DNA from: Ectocarpus siliculosus
Lineage: Eukaryota; Sar; Phaeophyceae; Ectocarpales; Ectocarpaceae
DNA length: 64,000 bases
Assembly (NCBI GenBank): GCA_000310025.1
Contig: FN648707.1
Coordinates: forward strand, 94,765-158,764
Reading direction: 5' to 3'
Shown here: positions 46,077-57,300 of the stretch, piece after piece
How positions within the stretch are numbered: the first letter of the stretch is position 1
Layout of the letters: each line of letters begins with the position of its first letter
Translations under genes and position numbers: made by a program
The notes under the pieces: model-generated
The model's input: the letters and a program-made list of their open reading frames with translations, nothing else
What the model was told of the DNA's origin: nothing
Database searches by the model: none

Positions 46077-49000
46077 ATGGCGTCTCCATCACCTTCTTCT
46101 CTGGCGGAGCTGGCCTCCAGCCAGAGCCCCGCGGAGCAAGCTGCTCTTGCGGACATGTTCACCCTCAGGTGCGATACCGGCTTCGTGGTTGCGGGACTTC
46201 AGCCGGGAGAAGCGGCCTGGACCCCCAACACTGTGCTGTGCACGCTGATCACCATGTCCGTGACATCGGCGTGGATCGTCAGGCGCAAGTCGATCAAGAA
46301 GCTCCTTATTTTCTTCAGCCACTGGCTCAGGTGCGTCGAGTTTTGACAACTTTGACGCGTGCTTGCATGGCGTGCTCCCAAAAGAGCTCCTAATAATTAA
46401 GGAAAAATAAGTACCGTCCTAGTTGGTTGTTGGGACGAACGATGGATGTACGTTACAGCAGGAGTTCCTTGTGAAGCCGGACTCCCAGTGCTGCTGCGAC
46501 TGCCACTACTGCTGTAGGTCTTCGTACCCAGTGCTGTGCGTGTGCGGATGCATGGGTAATCCACCTTTATAATTGTATTCAAACCCGTCGCCGTAACTTG
46601 TAACAACCTGACAGTTTGGTCTCGGAGATTTCCAGCTGTGCGGTGTACATGTGGTTTTTGATAAAACTCGGGAGACTATGTGTTGTGCGTACCAGCTGAT
46701 GATGCATACCATCCACCTTTTAAGAAGAATATTTGATGTTGATGTTCTGGATGGCTTGTAGACCTGTCAAATGGACTATGTTTGCGGCGATACTGCTTAC
46801 TGATGTTAAATAGTCGTATGCAGCGTCTTGTATTTACACCTCGAGCGGCCCCAGGTAGACCTTAGCAGAAATCTCCGACACGTGACGATCCACGAGGCAT
46901 TTTGAGACAACTTATTCACCGTAGCACCTCTTCAATCACGGGGCCTGTTCGGATTGAAAATATTCATTCACAGATGGCAGGGATGAAGACTGCTGTATGC
47001 ATTGGTTGGTGTCGATGCAAATGCTGCAGGTCCAGAAGATGCATAAAGGAAAAAGCTTGCAGGGACACTCGGAGGGCCGCAAGCTACCCTCCACTACACC
47101 GCATACATATTTTAGATTTCGATTTCTACTACTACGACATACTGCAGTTTACTATGCGTTTCCCTTGGAATTTTGGCCCCACTTAGCAAGTCACATATGG
47201 GGGGGCACCTCGTGTGCTACAGTGCCAGCCCGCTCGTAAGAAACACCTATTTCAGCCGAGGCTCAAATCTATTGCCGCAACCATACATGTGAGTGAGCTG
47301 AATTTCCGATGTCTGTCATATAATTTCTTATTTTTTTCCGATGAGAATTGCACAATTTCTTATTTTCGCCATATTTTGTTTATTGTTATTTTTTCACCAT
47401 GCAAATATTGCACAATTTCTTATAAACGGCGTTTCCGTCGACGCCGTCTCAAGGAGACCCACCCTACTTGCCGCGATAAATATTCTAAGCCCCCCCGCCC
47501 GTCGTATGCGCACGGAGGAGGCCGTTTCTTGTTTCCTGCGGCTAATTTTAAGTCCTCTTTTTCTTGTGTCTATTGTAGGAAATCGAATTTGCTACAATCT
47601 TTATTGTTGCATTTCTTTTCAATCTCCGCCAAATGAGCCAATTTCTTAAACGCTTTTTTTTACATTTTCAAAACTCTGAGCCTCGATTTCTTACGATTGT
47701 CTTTCTTACGAGCGGGCCGGCACTGCACTACATACTGCTGTGGTGACGAAGTCTCACGTATATACATGCGCATGTTGATTGGGCGGGTCAGCTACCATTA
47801 TTTTGTATGCCCGAACCCATGTTTTTTTTATTATTATTTATGGCTTCGGGTCCCAGAGTAGCTCGTGATGTGTGAAAGCAATGATTTGCATAAGGCATTA
47901 AGAAAAACTAACGGTGACCGACACTCACGAACTACAAGTAAGAAATAGGGTGCACGTGAAAACGTCATCCGGCACACCGACAGGTACTGTACCTCCCCAC
48001 CCCGGAGGACCATCAAATTGACGGCTTTGAAGAGCGTAATCTTTACCGCCGCTAGAGTACGCCGGAGAAGTATGGGAAGGAAATAAGGAAGGAGTCAAAG
48101 AGCTCGAGGCGGCCGAGATGAACGCAGCGAAAATCATCCTAGGATGATCCAAGCGCACAAGTAATGCAGCCGCCAGGAGGGCAGAACTGGGGATCCGATC
48201 CCTACGGTCGGGAAGAGACGAAAGGAAGCTGGCACGGCAGTATGCGCGGTATGGGAGAGGAGAGGTTGCCAAGGATAGCTTGAGAGGCGGAGTGGGCAAA
48301 CAGGAAGAGGGGTAGACACCCACGGAGTGGGTCAAGGTTGTAGGTGACGCGTATGGAACGGGTTCGAAATTGACGAAGGTGAACCGCTGGAAACGGAGGG
48401 TCTACAATGGTTCAAGGAGACGATATCTGTTGCTTGTGCCGAGAGAGAAAAACAGAATCCGTCAATTTCAGGACCGGGAACGTTGGCCTTCGAAATGTAG
48501 ACGAAGATGTAGGATGGTAGACGATGAAGACGACAAGTTCAAATAAATGTGATTGCGGCTCAGAGTGCAAAGACCGGGTTCATGTAGTCGCGGAATGTCG
48601 GTCGTACAAGAAGGAGAGGGAAGTGTACATGACTGAGCTTGAAAATGTAGAGGGAAGGTACAGGGAGGAGATGTTTGAGGCATGGAAGCCAAGATGAGAA
48701 GATAGCTGTACTGGGGCATAGGAAGTGGGTTGAAAAGGCGGAAAGTGACACCGATAGGACAGATAGACTAGGGAAGACATTTTTGAGGCACCTTTGGCAA
48801 AGTAGGAAGGAACGATTGGCCATCGGTGATCGGTCCTTTGAGAACAATGCTCCGTCTTTTCGAGGACGCGTGGGTCAATGGTCTAACCGCGAAGGCTTGC
48901 AAAACATTACAGTACGCCCACTTACCCCCCCTCACCCCGGAGGACCGTTTTTTTTCTTATGTGTTTGCTTCTCTGGGGGCTTAGAGCGCCCTTCACGCCA

Positions 49001-52000
49001 GCCGCATACATATGCGTATGTTTGGGGGAAACATGATTTGCTATGAAACTAGTGGTGACTTTCACGCATGTATTGAGCAGCTTAGGTGCTTTGTTGATTT
49101 GCTACGTAAGTAGAATAACCGTTTTATTTTCAGTATCATGGATTGGGAGTTCGCAAGAGACAATGCAGGGTGGTACATAGGTACCCTACCAAAATAGGTT
49201 CCCACCGCGGGGCCGCTATGATTTACGTACGATATAGACTACCGTTACCCCCCGGAAAATCTTCAGAATATGGAAATGGGTGCACACTTATGTGTGTGTT
49301 TGTATGTGTGTTGTGTTTTTGTCCTATTTATTTTAGCGACAGTCCCCTCATTTTTCGTGGTGAGACGAGTATTCACACGTAGCAGTGTATGTAGAGTAAT
49401 GCACTTTTCAGTGTATTTTTTCGTACAACTACAACCATCAAGGTCACACAGGAGGGGGAAACACCGGGCCTTTTTTCGTCCCTTCATTCATTTTTTATTT
49501 TCGTGCCTCACCTCCCTCCTGCGGTGCGTGCTGAATATTGTTATTTATCGCGAGAAGGGTCCAGCCGTCCCTTTTCGCTCAACATTGCCAACGTCGAAAA
49601 TTGTTCCTCACGAGCTTTTCAGCTTTTTCGCTTTCACACGCAAACTTGTAATTTTTTCACCCCATGCGGATTCGAACTCATGACTTTGCGAATAGCGATT
49701 TCGAGGTTACCAGGGGCAGACCAACCAGAAAAAAAGGCAACGTCCGAAAACTCAACACCGAAACACACTACTGTCGATTCACGTTTGCAGGCCGTGTGCA
49801 ATCAAAGCTGGACAATACGCTCTGTTTCTGGGACGCGAGCAGAGGGTATGTGCATGACAGCAGGCCATTGGCTGCAGTTTGTGGATGTCGTCAGCTCAAA
49901 GCCTTTCTCTGCCATGTGCCTTTGACTGGTCACACATGCAGCAGGCACAAAGACGGCTCTTTTCGGCCGGAAGGCAAGAACATCAGCAGAGCAATGTGGC
50001 AGTGTTGGGCATTTCGGCTCGTGTGCGGCCAACTAGACGCAGAATGGGCTGGATTTGAAAGGCCTGCAGAGGGTTTGTGCATGACCTCACGATACTGGCC
50101 TCTGTTTGGGCAGCAGACGGTGTACTTCCTCGTTCTGGCACGATCGGGGTGTGACGCCCTCCCTTTCCCTAGCTGGAAAAGATCAGCCGATCCACTGAGA
50201 AAATGGGCCTATTTTCTTAATCGCCAGCTGGAATCCTTGGAAACATGCGGTCTGTGAGAATTTGGGCTCTGGGAAATTGGCATTTTCCTCCGCGTAAGAA
50301 GCCCAAATAATTTTTTGGGCTAAGAAAATACCTCCCCCCCCCTCGAAAAAACAAACAGAAGAAACGTTGAGTAAAAAACAACCTCAGTCTCCTTTCAACA
50401 ACTATCTCTGATCCTAGTCCCAATCGTACTTGATGTAGTGAAAAACCACATGTTGAATGAGAGCCTTGGCCAAAGTTAAAATTGATCTTGGCGTATGCGA
50501 TGTATGTGCTCGCCTGCTGTACGCCGACAAGCCCTTGGAGGCAAGTCTGAAGACACTTGTACAGATATCCGTTGGCGAATGTGCCGGCTGGGATCGAGAA
50601 TCTTGAATATGTGCATGCACACCATCTTCTTTTTTCTTGTGATGACATGCGCGTATGCGTACGACGATGTTTTGACGCTTCCCCCATCCCCCCCTCCCCC
50701 CCCCCCCTCCCCGTGCTTGGCAACGATGGAAACCCCACGATGTGCTACTGATGGCTGTCCCTCTTGTCTACAATTCCAGTGGTATGATCTACCAGCTTCT
50801 GATTATGATACAGCATACCATGATATCGGTCTGCTGGGCGGGAGGANNNNNNNNNNNNNNNNNNNNNNNNNNNNNNNNNNNNNNNNNNNNNNNNNNNNNN
50901 NNNNNNNNNNNNNNNNNNNNNNNNNNNNNNNNNNNNNNNNNNNNNNNNNNNNNNNNNNNNNNNNNNNNNNNNNNNNNNNNNNNNNNNNNNNNNNNNNNNN
51001 NNNNNNNNNNNNNNNNNNNNNNNNNNNNNNNNNNNNNNNNNNNNNNNNNNNNNNNNNNNNNNNNNNNNNNNNNNNNNNNNNNNNNNNNNNNNNNNNNNNN
51101 NNNNNNNNNNNTTTTAGGTTGACGCAGATGTCTGCTAACCCCCGTAAACTCTTCCGGTCGAAGGATGAGATGAGTGCAAGATTTGCTATGTATGCAACAT
51201 TTTCCTGTCATAGACAGGTCGGATAAACGCATGCCCTCTTTAGTATATTGCATCTGTCGTGCTTCCCCCCCCGTGTATGGCTGAAAATTTCGCGCAGACA
51301 CCACCACAACCAAGCACCCAAGGCTGTGCACACCTAGCAGCCGTTGCGGACCTCTGCTCTCATGAGATTTCCAACGAACTTCTTGGCATGAACATGACCT
51401 GTTTTCTCTCATCCCATCCCCACCCTCTCGTTTTGTCTGTGACCTTATGCCCCTCTTGTGGACCCGCCGCATGAATGCAGTCTCATCGGACGCTGTCTCG
51501 TGTCCGCAGCCTCAGCTCGCCCCCGGTGATATGGCTGTCCCTCGTTCTCGCCGTCGGAGGTGCTGCGGCCGCCGCTCCTTCCTGGAACACCATCATTCTC
51601 ACTGGAACTTACTTCTCTGTGTACAGCGAGGACGAGGTACGGCCCCACTCCATTGACACTACCTATTTTTTCGCCAACAAGATGGCCGTTTCATATTTCG
51701 CCTGCAATACAGCAATTCCAATCCCCGATCCAGGCTTTGTCTGGAGGCGTGGCGCGTTGTCCTATTCTTTATGAGTGTGTGCGAAACATGGAGTTGAGTC
51801 TCGCGTTTGTCTCTTGTGTGATATTGTCTCTTGTCTAAACCTGTATCGTTTCAATACTCGTGTGCGTCGGTGGGTGGTCGGTCGATGCAGCGAGACCTTA
51901 TCTGGAGCGTTACCTCCCGCTTCCTGTTCGAGTTCATCGTCGGCATCTGCATGATCGCCATCGTGACCTGGCTGTTGCTGTTCCGGATGAAGGAGATCAA

Positions 52001-54355
52001 GGAGTGCTGGAAGGTGCACACCCGCATCCGCTACTACTTCGGCCTGACTCTCATCGCCACCGCAGTCAATCTTGTTCTCGGAATTTTCGGCACCGTGTAC
52101 ATCGTCGGAGGACGCCAGAGGTGAGACAGATTGATCCTTCATGGACACAATGGCCTTAGTTGTTCGTGCGGGACTTGCTTGAGAAGACGACGCAGACTTG
52201 ACGGCCTTCCGCCTAACTGTAGCGACGACTTCACGCTGTGTGTGCCTGCCGTACAATGTGGCCAGAAGAGAAAAACGAAGCATTGGGCGTCTCTTTACCT
52301 CCAAGCTGGAAGGAACCACATCACATGAAAGATTGAAGGTTTTCCCAGGGAGATAACGTTTTTTTCTTCTTTTTTTTTTGTTCTTCACTTCAAATCAGCG
52401 CTCACAGCACTAGTGCCGTTTATTCCAACCCGTGGTCACACAGAAGAGCCTATCTCTACCCTCCCCTCCTGCGGTACTTCGCCTTCAATTTTTAATGCGA
52501 GAAGAGTTCAGCACTCTCTTCCCTCTGTGTACACACGAACTAGCGCTATCCACTTGGCCAGGAGCGGAAGCGAGAGAAAAACTCACTTTGCAAGAAAAGC
52601 TCGCCTACGCCGGGATTCGAACCCCTGACCTGACCTCTAGAAGGTTACGAGGCTACCAACTAGACCACCGGGGCGACCGGCTTGGGTGGGTGTGACTCAA
52701 TCACAAGACGATTGCATCATGAAGGTTGCCACGTGACAAATCCGAACACCATGGCTTAAGTGCGTCTATCAGTCGCTGTGTGCATCGGGGATGTGATGAT
52801 GGGTGTTGGAGGAAGGCAAACAACACGGTGTGGTCATGCGTGGACACAGCAAGCTCTTTACGAAAAAACACCGGCAGAATGAAAGCACGGGATGTAGGTA
52901 TGGGTGCCTCGTCCAAGCAGTGTCGCGAAGCTTAACAGCCACTGCACAGGAGATGCAGGTGCGAGCGTGCGGGTGCAGCGCTCTTCACGATGTTGCGGAA
53001 TATCTCAGCTCCCGCTTGGGGCTCCAGCCCGCGACAGCGGATTCAATCGTGACGGAGAGGGCGGTTCCCGTCGGCGCCGCGAAGAAAGAGATTCGATCGG
53101 GGTCCCCTACTGCGGGGGCCCGGAAATCGTCTTGAGTTGAAAGTTGCGCGAAACGCCCCGCTCTCTGTGAGGCGCCCAGTCCTGGAGATTCAGATTGATC
53201 AATACATACTTACTTCTGTATGGCTCCCCTTCCGGGAGTTTAGTGACTTGCCTCCCGGGGGCGACGCAAGAGGACATGGGCAATGTCACCACGGTCACAT
53301 CATTGCATCTCGACGTTCGGTAGTGCCGGTTTTCCGTACAACCTGTAAAATCGCGTGACGTGCGGGGCATTTATTTTTTTGTCACGTGACCTTTCGCGTA
53401 GGCTACTTGTAGCGGCGTCTTCGGCGCAGATGCTAAATACTGCTTTTAGCACTCTGCGTTTGATCGCTCGCTCCTATGTAAGCGCGTTGCTCATCGTCTT
53501 GTGGTAACGTTTAGGCGTTAAGCGTTGCGAAGAAGTCACAGCTCTTCCTGGTTGTGGCGAAAAGTTTTTTGGCAGTTTTTGACAAGGGCTTTTTTGGGTT
53601 AGGAATGACTCCCCGCGACATAGAGTTGGTCGGAGTCTCTTTAGGTGTCGATTGCACGTGCCACGGATGCCTGGCGATCCTCGGGCATGCGCGGTATTGG
53701 TCATGTACCGACGAGCCCCGTGCGTACCCTTGAGAGGGAACCACTAGAAACGCTTCGCTGCTGCGAGAGGCAGTTGTTCCGAAGCACGAAAAACATCGAA
53801 ACTGTATGCACACATGCACTTAAATAGCACCAGAGCGAATCCCACAAGTCATGTCAGTAGACATGTTGCAAGGCTTGTATTCGATGCACGTTAAAACCCA
53901 TGGAGCGACTGCTACATTGTTTTCTACATTGTTGAACGGTAACATGCCTCACCTCCCCCCACGCCGTCCATTGGCTTTTTACATCGACGCCTCCCCCCGG
54001 CTTCCGTGGGCTTCGCGTTCCGTTGTGCTGCCCTTTGTCTTCTAGGGTTATCCTCATTGTGATATCGTGGTCTTTTCGTCATATTCATATCGCGCTGGAT
54101 ACCATCGTCCTGTACGGTGTCCTGGGGGCACCGGCGAGACAAATGGATGAGCGCGGCGGATCGATTTCCTCTGATCCCGCCGTCGCTGACTCGGGTTCCC
54201 GAAACTGCAGCAACCCGGGGTCAAGCACAGGCGGCCTTCGGAGTCTCAGGAGGTTGAGCAAGCGAAGCTCGAAGCCTCGTGTACCTCCTGCTCGACAGGC
54301 TCAAGGCCGCCCGGACGACATTCTCACCACCATCCGTCCGTCGCAGTCCGATTGA
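46077..54355 (+). CDS. Seven-transmembrane-like family, copy 3 (five exons, interrupted by an assembly gap)
   Basis: Exons: 46077-46330, 50780-50846 (then gap), 51481-51636, 51891-52120, 54046-54355; visible sizes 254, 156, 230 and 310 nt, phases as in copies 1 and 2; stop at 54353-54355. The N's at 50847-51111 remove the second half of exon 2 (about 108 nt by comparison with the other copies) and its donor. Cores visible: LRCDTGFVVAGLQPGE, AWIVRRKSIKKLLIFFSHW, TMISVCWAG, FIVGICMIAIVTWLLLFRM, RIRYYFGLTLIATAVNLVL and HIALDTIVLYGVLGAPARQM. The second N-terminal Cys of copies 1 and 2 is replaced (AAWT instead of AVCT or PECT). The tail is shorter and Arg/Ser/Pro-rich. Intron 1 (4.4 kb) holds a 506-bp inverted-repeat element, a LINE remnant and a SINE-like element; intron 4 holds a SINE. 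Confidence 0.8.
47220..47725. mobile_element. Non-autonomous DNA transposon, 506 bp, with 24-bp inverted ends
   Basis: The left end CAGTGCCAGCCCGCTCGTAA continues GAAA. The right end is its inverse with one mismatch (TTTCTTACGAGCGGGCCGGC, then ACTG). Inside, GCACAATTTCTTAT occurs twice (about 47349 and 47410) and GAGGCTCAAA near the left end has an inverted partner near the right end. No transposase frame is present. It lies in intron 1 of 7TM copy 3. A target duplication is not clear. Confidence 0.8.
48010..48930 (+). mobile_element. LINE (non-LTR retrotransposon) remnant, C-terminal RT region
   Basis: Read with frameshifts and stops, it resembles the region after the reverse-transcriptase core: AAKIILG, SKRTSNAAARAELGI, SLRSGRDERKLARQYARYG, then farther on a zinc-knuckle-like C-x-C..H..C pattern (CDCG, ECKDR, HVVAECRSYKKER) and LRHLWQSRKERLAIGDRS. 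In-frame stops show it is dead. A shorter copy of its 3' end is at 25115-25482. It lies in intron 1 of 7TM copy 3, in the same orientation as the gene. Confidence 0.72.
49490..49730 (-). mobile_element. Second SINE-like element with tRNA-like head
   Basis: On the minus strand GGTTGGTCTGCCCCTGGTAA then CCTCGAAATC, and GAGTTCGAATCCGC (B-box-like), resemble a tRNA. The distal body shares CGCAGGAGGGAGGTGAGG and CTTCTCGCGATAAAT-type sequence with the main SINE family but is otherwise diverged. An AT-rich tail lies at about 49490-49500. It is probably a sister subfamily. Confidence 0.6.
49664..50257 (+). other. Open reading frame of 197 codons with an internal duplication, unassigned
   Basis: An open frame runs from within the SINE-like head to TGA at 50255-50257. 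It is Cys/Trp-rich and contains a diverged repeat: GCAGAGGGTATGTGCATGAC at about 49839 and GCAGAGGGTTTGTGCATGAC at about 50068. I recognise no domain. Because it starts inside a mobile element, lies in the sense direction of intron 1 of 7TM copy 3, and has no splice context, it may be chance or part of an unclassified repeat. Confidence 0.25.
50847..51111. other. Assembly gap (265 N)
   Basis: An undetermined run removes the 3' half of exon 2 and part of intron 2 of 7TM copy 3. A poly-C run near 50696-50708 lies just before exon 2. The true gap size may differ from 265. Confidence 1.
52359..52680 (-). mobile_element. tRNA-derived SINE, full length
   Basis: The minus-strand head reads CCGGTCGCCCCGGTGGTCTA then GTTGGTAGCC (A box), and GGGGTTCGAATCCCGGCG (B box), followed by the common body and a tail at 52359-52381. 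It sits in intron 4 of 7TM copy 3, antisense to the gene. It is the best-preserved reference copy in this window together with 41641-41988. Confidence 0.9.
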
Positions 54356-57300
54356 TTGATTGGTTCCTGAGAGGTCTCTGTAACCTGCGAGCAAAAAGCG
54401 GGCTGTATGTAGGTTTCGGCGGGAGGCTGAAGGAAGGGTTGAGCTTGAAGTCGTCGTTTGCTTTTTAACGGAGTGCCACCGTTCGCAGGGCCAAAAGCGA
54501 CATGTTGTGTTTGCGTCCGATGTCCGAGGCATTCTCTTGTTGTATGACGAAGGGCGGCGGCTGCGTATTTGTTAATTACCACGGACGGTTTTTTGTTCAA
54601 AGGTGTGGAGAGTGCGTTACTGCACTGGCGGGTACATGTATTGTTCTTGGCGTGAAGGTTTGTGCTTGAGGGAAATTTCGAACGTGACCCGCCCGCTGGG
54701 TGTTTTGTGTCTGGTGTTTCGTCAAAAGATGCGTTAGATGCTGAGGGCGTGCGTTCGTGGGAAACCATGCGGTGAAGGTGGTGGTTCCGTTGGTTTTTAT
54801 TTACCCTTCCGGTGACGTCACTGTTGCCTCTAGTAACGGTTGAGGGTGGCTTGTTCACCCCATGGCCAGTAGTTGATCTGGCAATGCTTGGGCATCTCAC
54901 ATCCACGTTCAGCCCCGAAACGTGTAGGCGTGGCGGAGATGACATTCAAGAAGATTGCGTCTTGGCCGTGTGGAATGGAATGGACGCCGAACATGCCTCA
55001 ACTCGGTATTGCTGCAGGTGTACGAGACGTTGTCCCAACGACTGCGGTAGATGACGGCCGCACCGAACTTTTGTCATCATTTTTCAGGGTGTTGTGTGAC
55101 CTCGTTGTGTGACCACCAGATGGATTATAGGCGGTGACCTAGTGGTGGGGGGAACCTCGATTGGGGACACTGGCGTTTGGACACAATTGTCGGGGACAGA
55201 GCATGCTCCACTACCCTGCGTGCCTGACTGCCAACGACCTTGTTTTTGGGTTCGTTAGTACGACATTCTCTTTACGCCAGGGCACGGGAGGATCTGAATC
55301 CTTCCGCAGAACGTCTGGCGAATACCTCTTTTTTTCGGTTTCTTGGGTGGCGTTAGGATAGCGTATTTGCGTCTGCTCTTTTTCTTGCGTGAGACTCAGC
55401 GTGGTCTGTCTGTTTTGATGCCGTGTTCGGAGTTGGAGCGATGTGCTCGTCTCTGGTCTATTCTTAGTTTACTGCCCGACCGCGCCCTTGTGGCTGGGTT
55501 GGTTGTTGTGTTGTTTCGTCGACGTCTTCGTCGCCGTCGTTGTTGTTGTTGTTAATTGTTATTGTGGGCTCTGTTTGGACAATTTACTACGAAAATTCGG
55601 AAGAGTTTAGTGTTCCTCCAAGACGTTTTGTTGCAGCCAAAAGGGACAAAGTTGAGACGTTGGTTGAATCGCACGGTCGAGGGCAGGGTTGGAACTAGGC
55701 CACCATAGCAGTGCTCCCGTGGAACTATTGCCGGGGGTAGTACTAAAGCTACGTCCGGTGCTCAACAATTTCATTGCGTTGCGATGTATACCAGGGGAGC
55801 GCCGGACGATGAGATGTCGCTGTTCAATTATGCTCGGTGTGAATGTGATACGTTTGTTGTAATGGCCTGATGGTAGGGGTTCGTTAGGCTACCGTAGGTG
55901 GCACACGCTACCACCCCCCTTAACTGATTTTCAGTGCTCGATCACTCCACAGTAGAACGAGTAGCGTTGCCGAAAATGAAGGTGTTGGAATCGTCTCCTC
56001 GGGATCTTTCCGAAAATTCATCCTTTGGTTTTGGCGTCCTCTTCGTCGTGGAGCATGTACAGTCGATCGTTGGATATCGGTCCAAGGGGGTTTGGTATTT
56101 TAGACTACGTGAGGCATGCATCTTAGGTTGCCATTTTGCGTGTGTTGATTAATAAGAACAAATCCATACCGCCCCAGTTGGCAAGAAAATGGCAGCAACC
56201 GGAAAAATATGCGCTCGCCCTGGTTGTCAACAAGCGTGCATCGTATGTATTCGGACGGAGCCGATGCAGACCGCATGTGCAATGGTGTCTGTCTTCTTGC
56301 CTTTGATTGTCTTGTCGAAGAGAACGCGTTGTCACAGATCATCAATTGTGTGGGCATGCCCATGCATGGACTGCCCATGGGTGTCCCATGGGCGGTTAAG
56401 CAAAACTGTTAGTATTTAGTGTGGGAGATTGGATATAGACGGGGGAAATATTAAAGCCATCAGAGAGTTGCAGCCTTGTATTGTTCAGAAAAATAAATGC
56501 GTGGGAGTTTGCGACTACAGCACGTGTAAGCGAAATGTCATTATAGCTACATCAGTACTGCCCTTTTGCTGTGTTCGCAATGTCTGGCCTACAGCAGTAC
56601 AGTAGTATGTCGTAGTCGCTAGCCACATCAAAGATCCTACCAGCTCACGAAACGGAAATCTCTCTCCACCTCCACCGCCGTCTCTCTCTCCAATCAACGT
56701 CACTCTATCTCCACTTCTTTCTCTTCCTCTCTACCAGCTCTGTGCTTCGAGTTCGAGTTCGAGATGGGGTTCTGCGCTAATTGGATCGCCCGAGTTGGGC
56801 TTGTACCCTTGTCTGAATTTCTTGCTCCTTCCTCGTGCAGCTGTTCCCCGCAAAGGGCGGAGAGGTCGATTCCCCCCAAGCTGTCCATGATGTCGTCTGT
56901 GGTTTCGGGAGTCTACCGATTGCGCGTGATTGCACAACCCTCGGAAAACTACTCCCTCCCGCGCTCAGAAACCGAGATTCGCACTAATGTAGTGTGAAAG
57001 GTAAACTGCCCGGGGTGCATCGAGCCCGTCCTGGATTGTCCGCCTACCCAATGCCCCAAGTAAACGCAAGGGCGGGCTTGCTGCACCACGCGCACTATAC
57101 CTTTCGGAAACCTTGATAATTGCGGGGCATAATCTTCATTTGAGACAACGTGTCACGCTCCGTCATTGAGAGACATTTGCAAATCCCCTGCAGTCGCCTC
57201 ATTGAGCAGATACATGTGTACCGAGCTCGTTCCAATTCTACGTAACTATTCCAAAACTTATGGCTGGGCGGCCTAGCCGAATGTCTGTGTCTTGGCTCGA

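Noticed and set aside
38852-52695. Several frames in different places encode the same peptide (KLTLQEKLAYAGI..PDLTS), suggesting a small protein family
   Set aside because: All occurrences lie inside SINE copies in the same register; the shared peptide is a translation of the conserved SINE body, antisense to its tRNA head.
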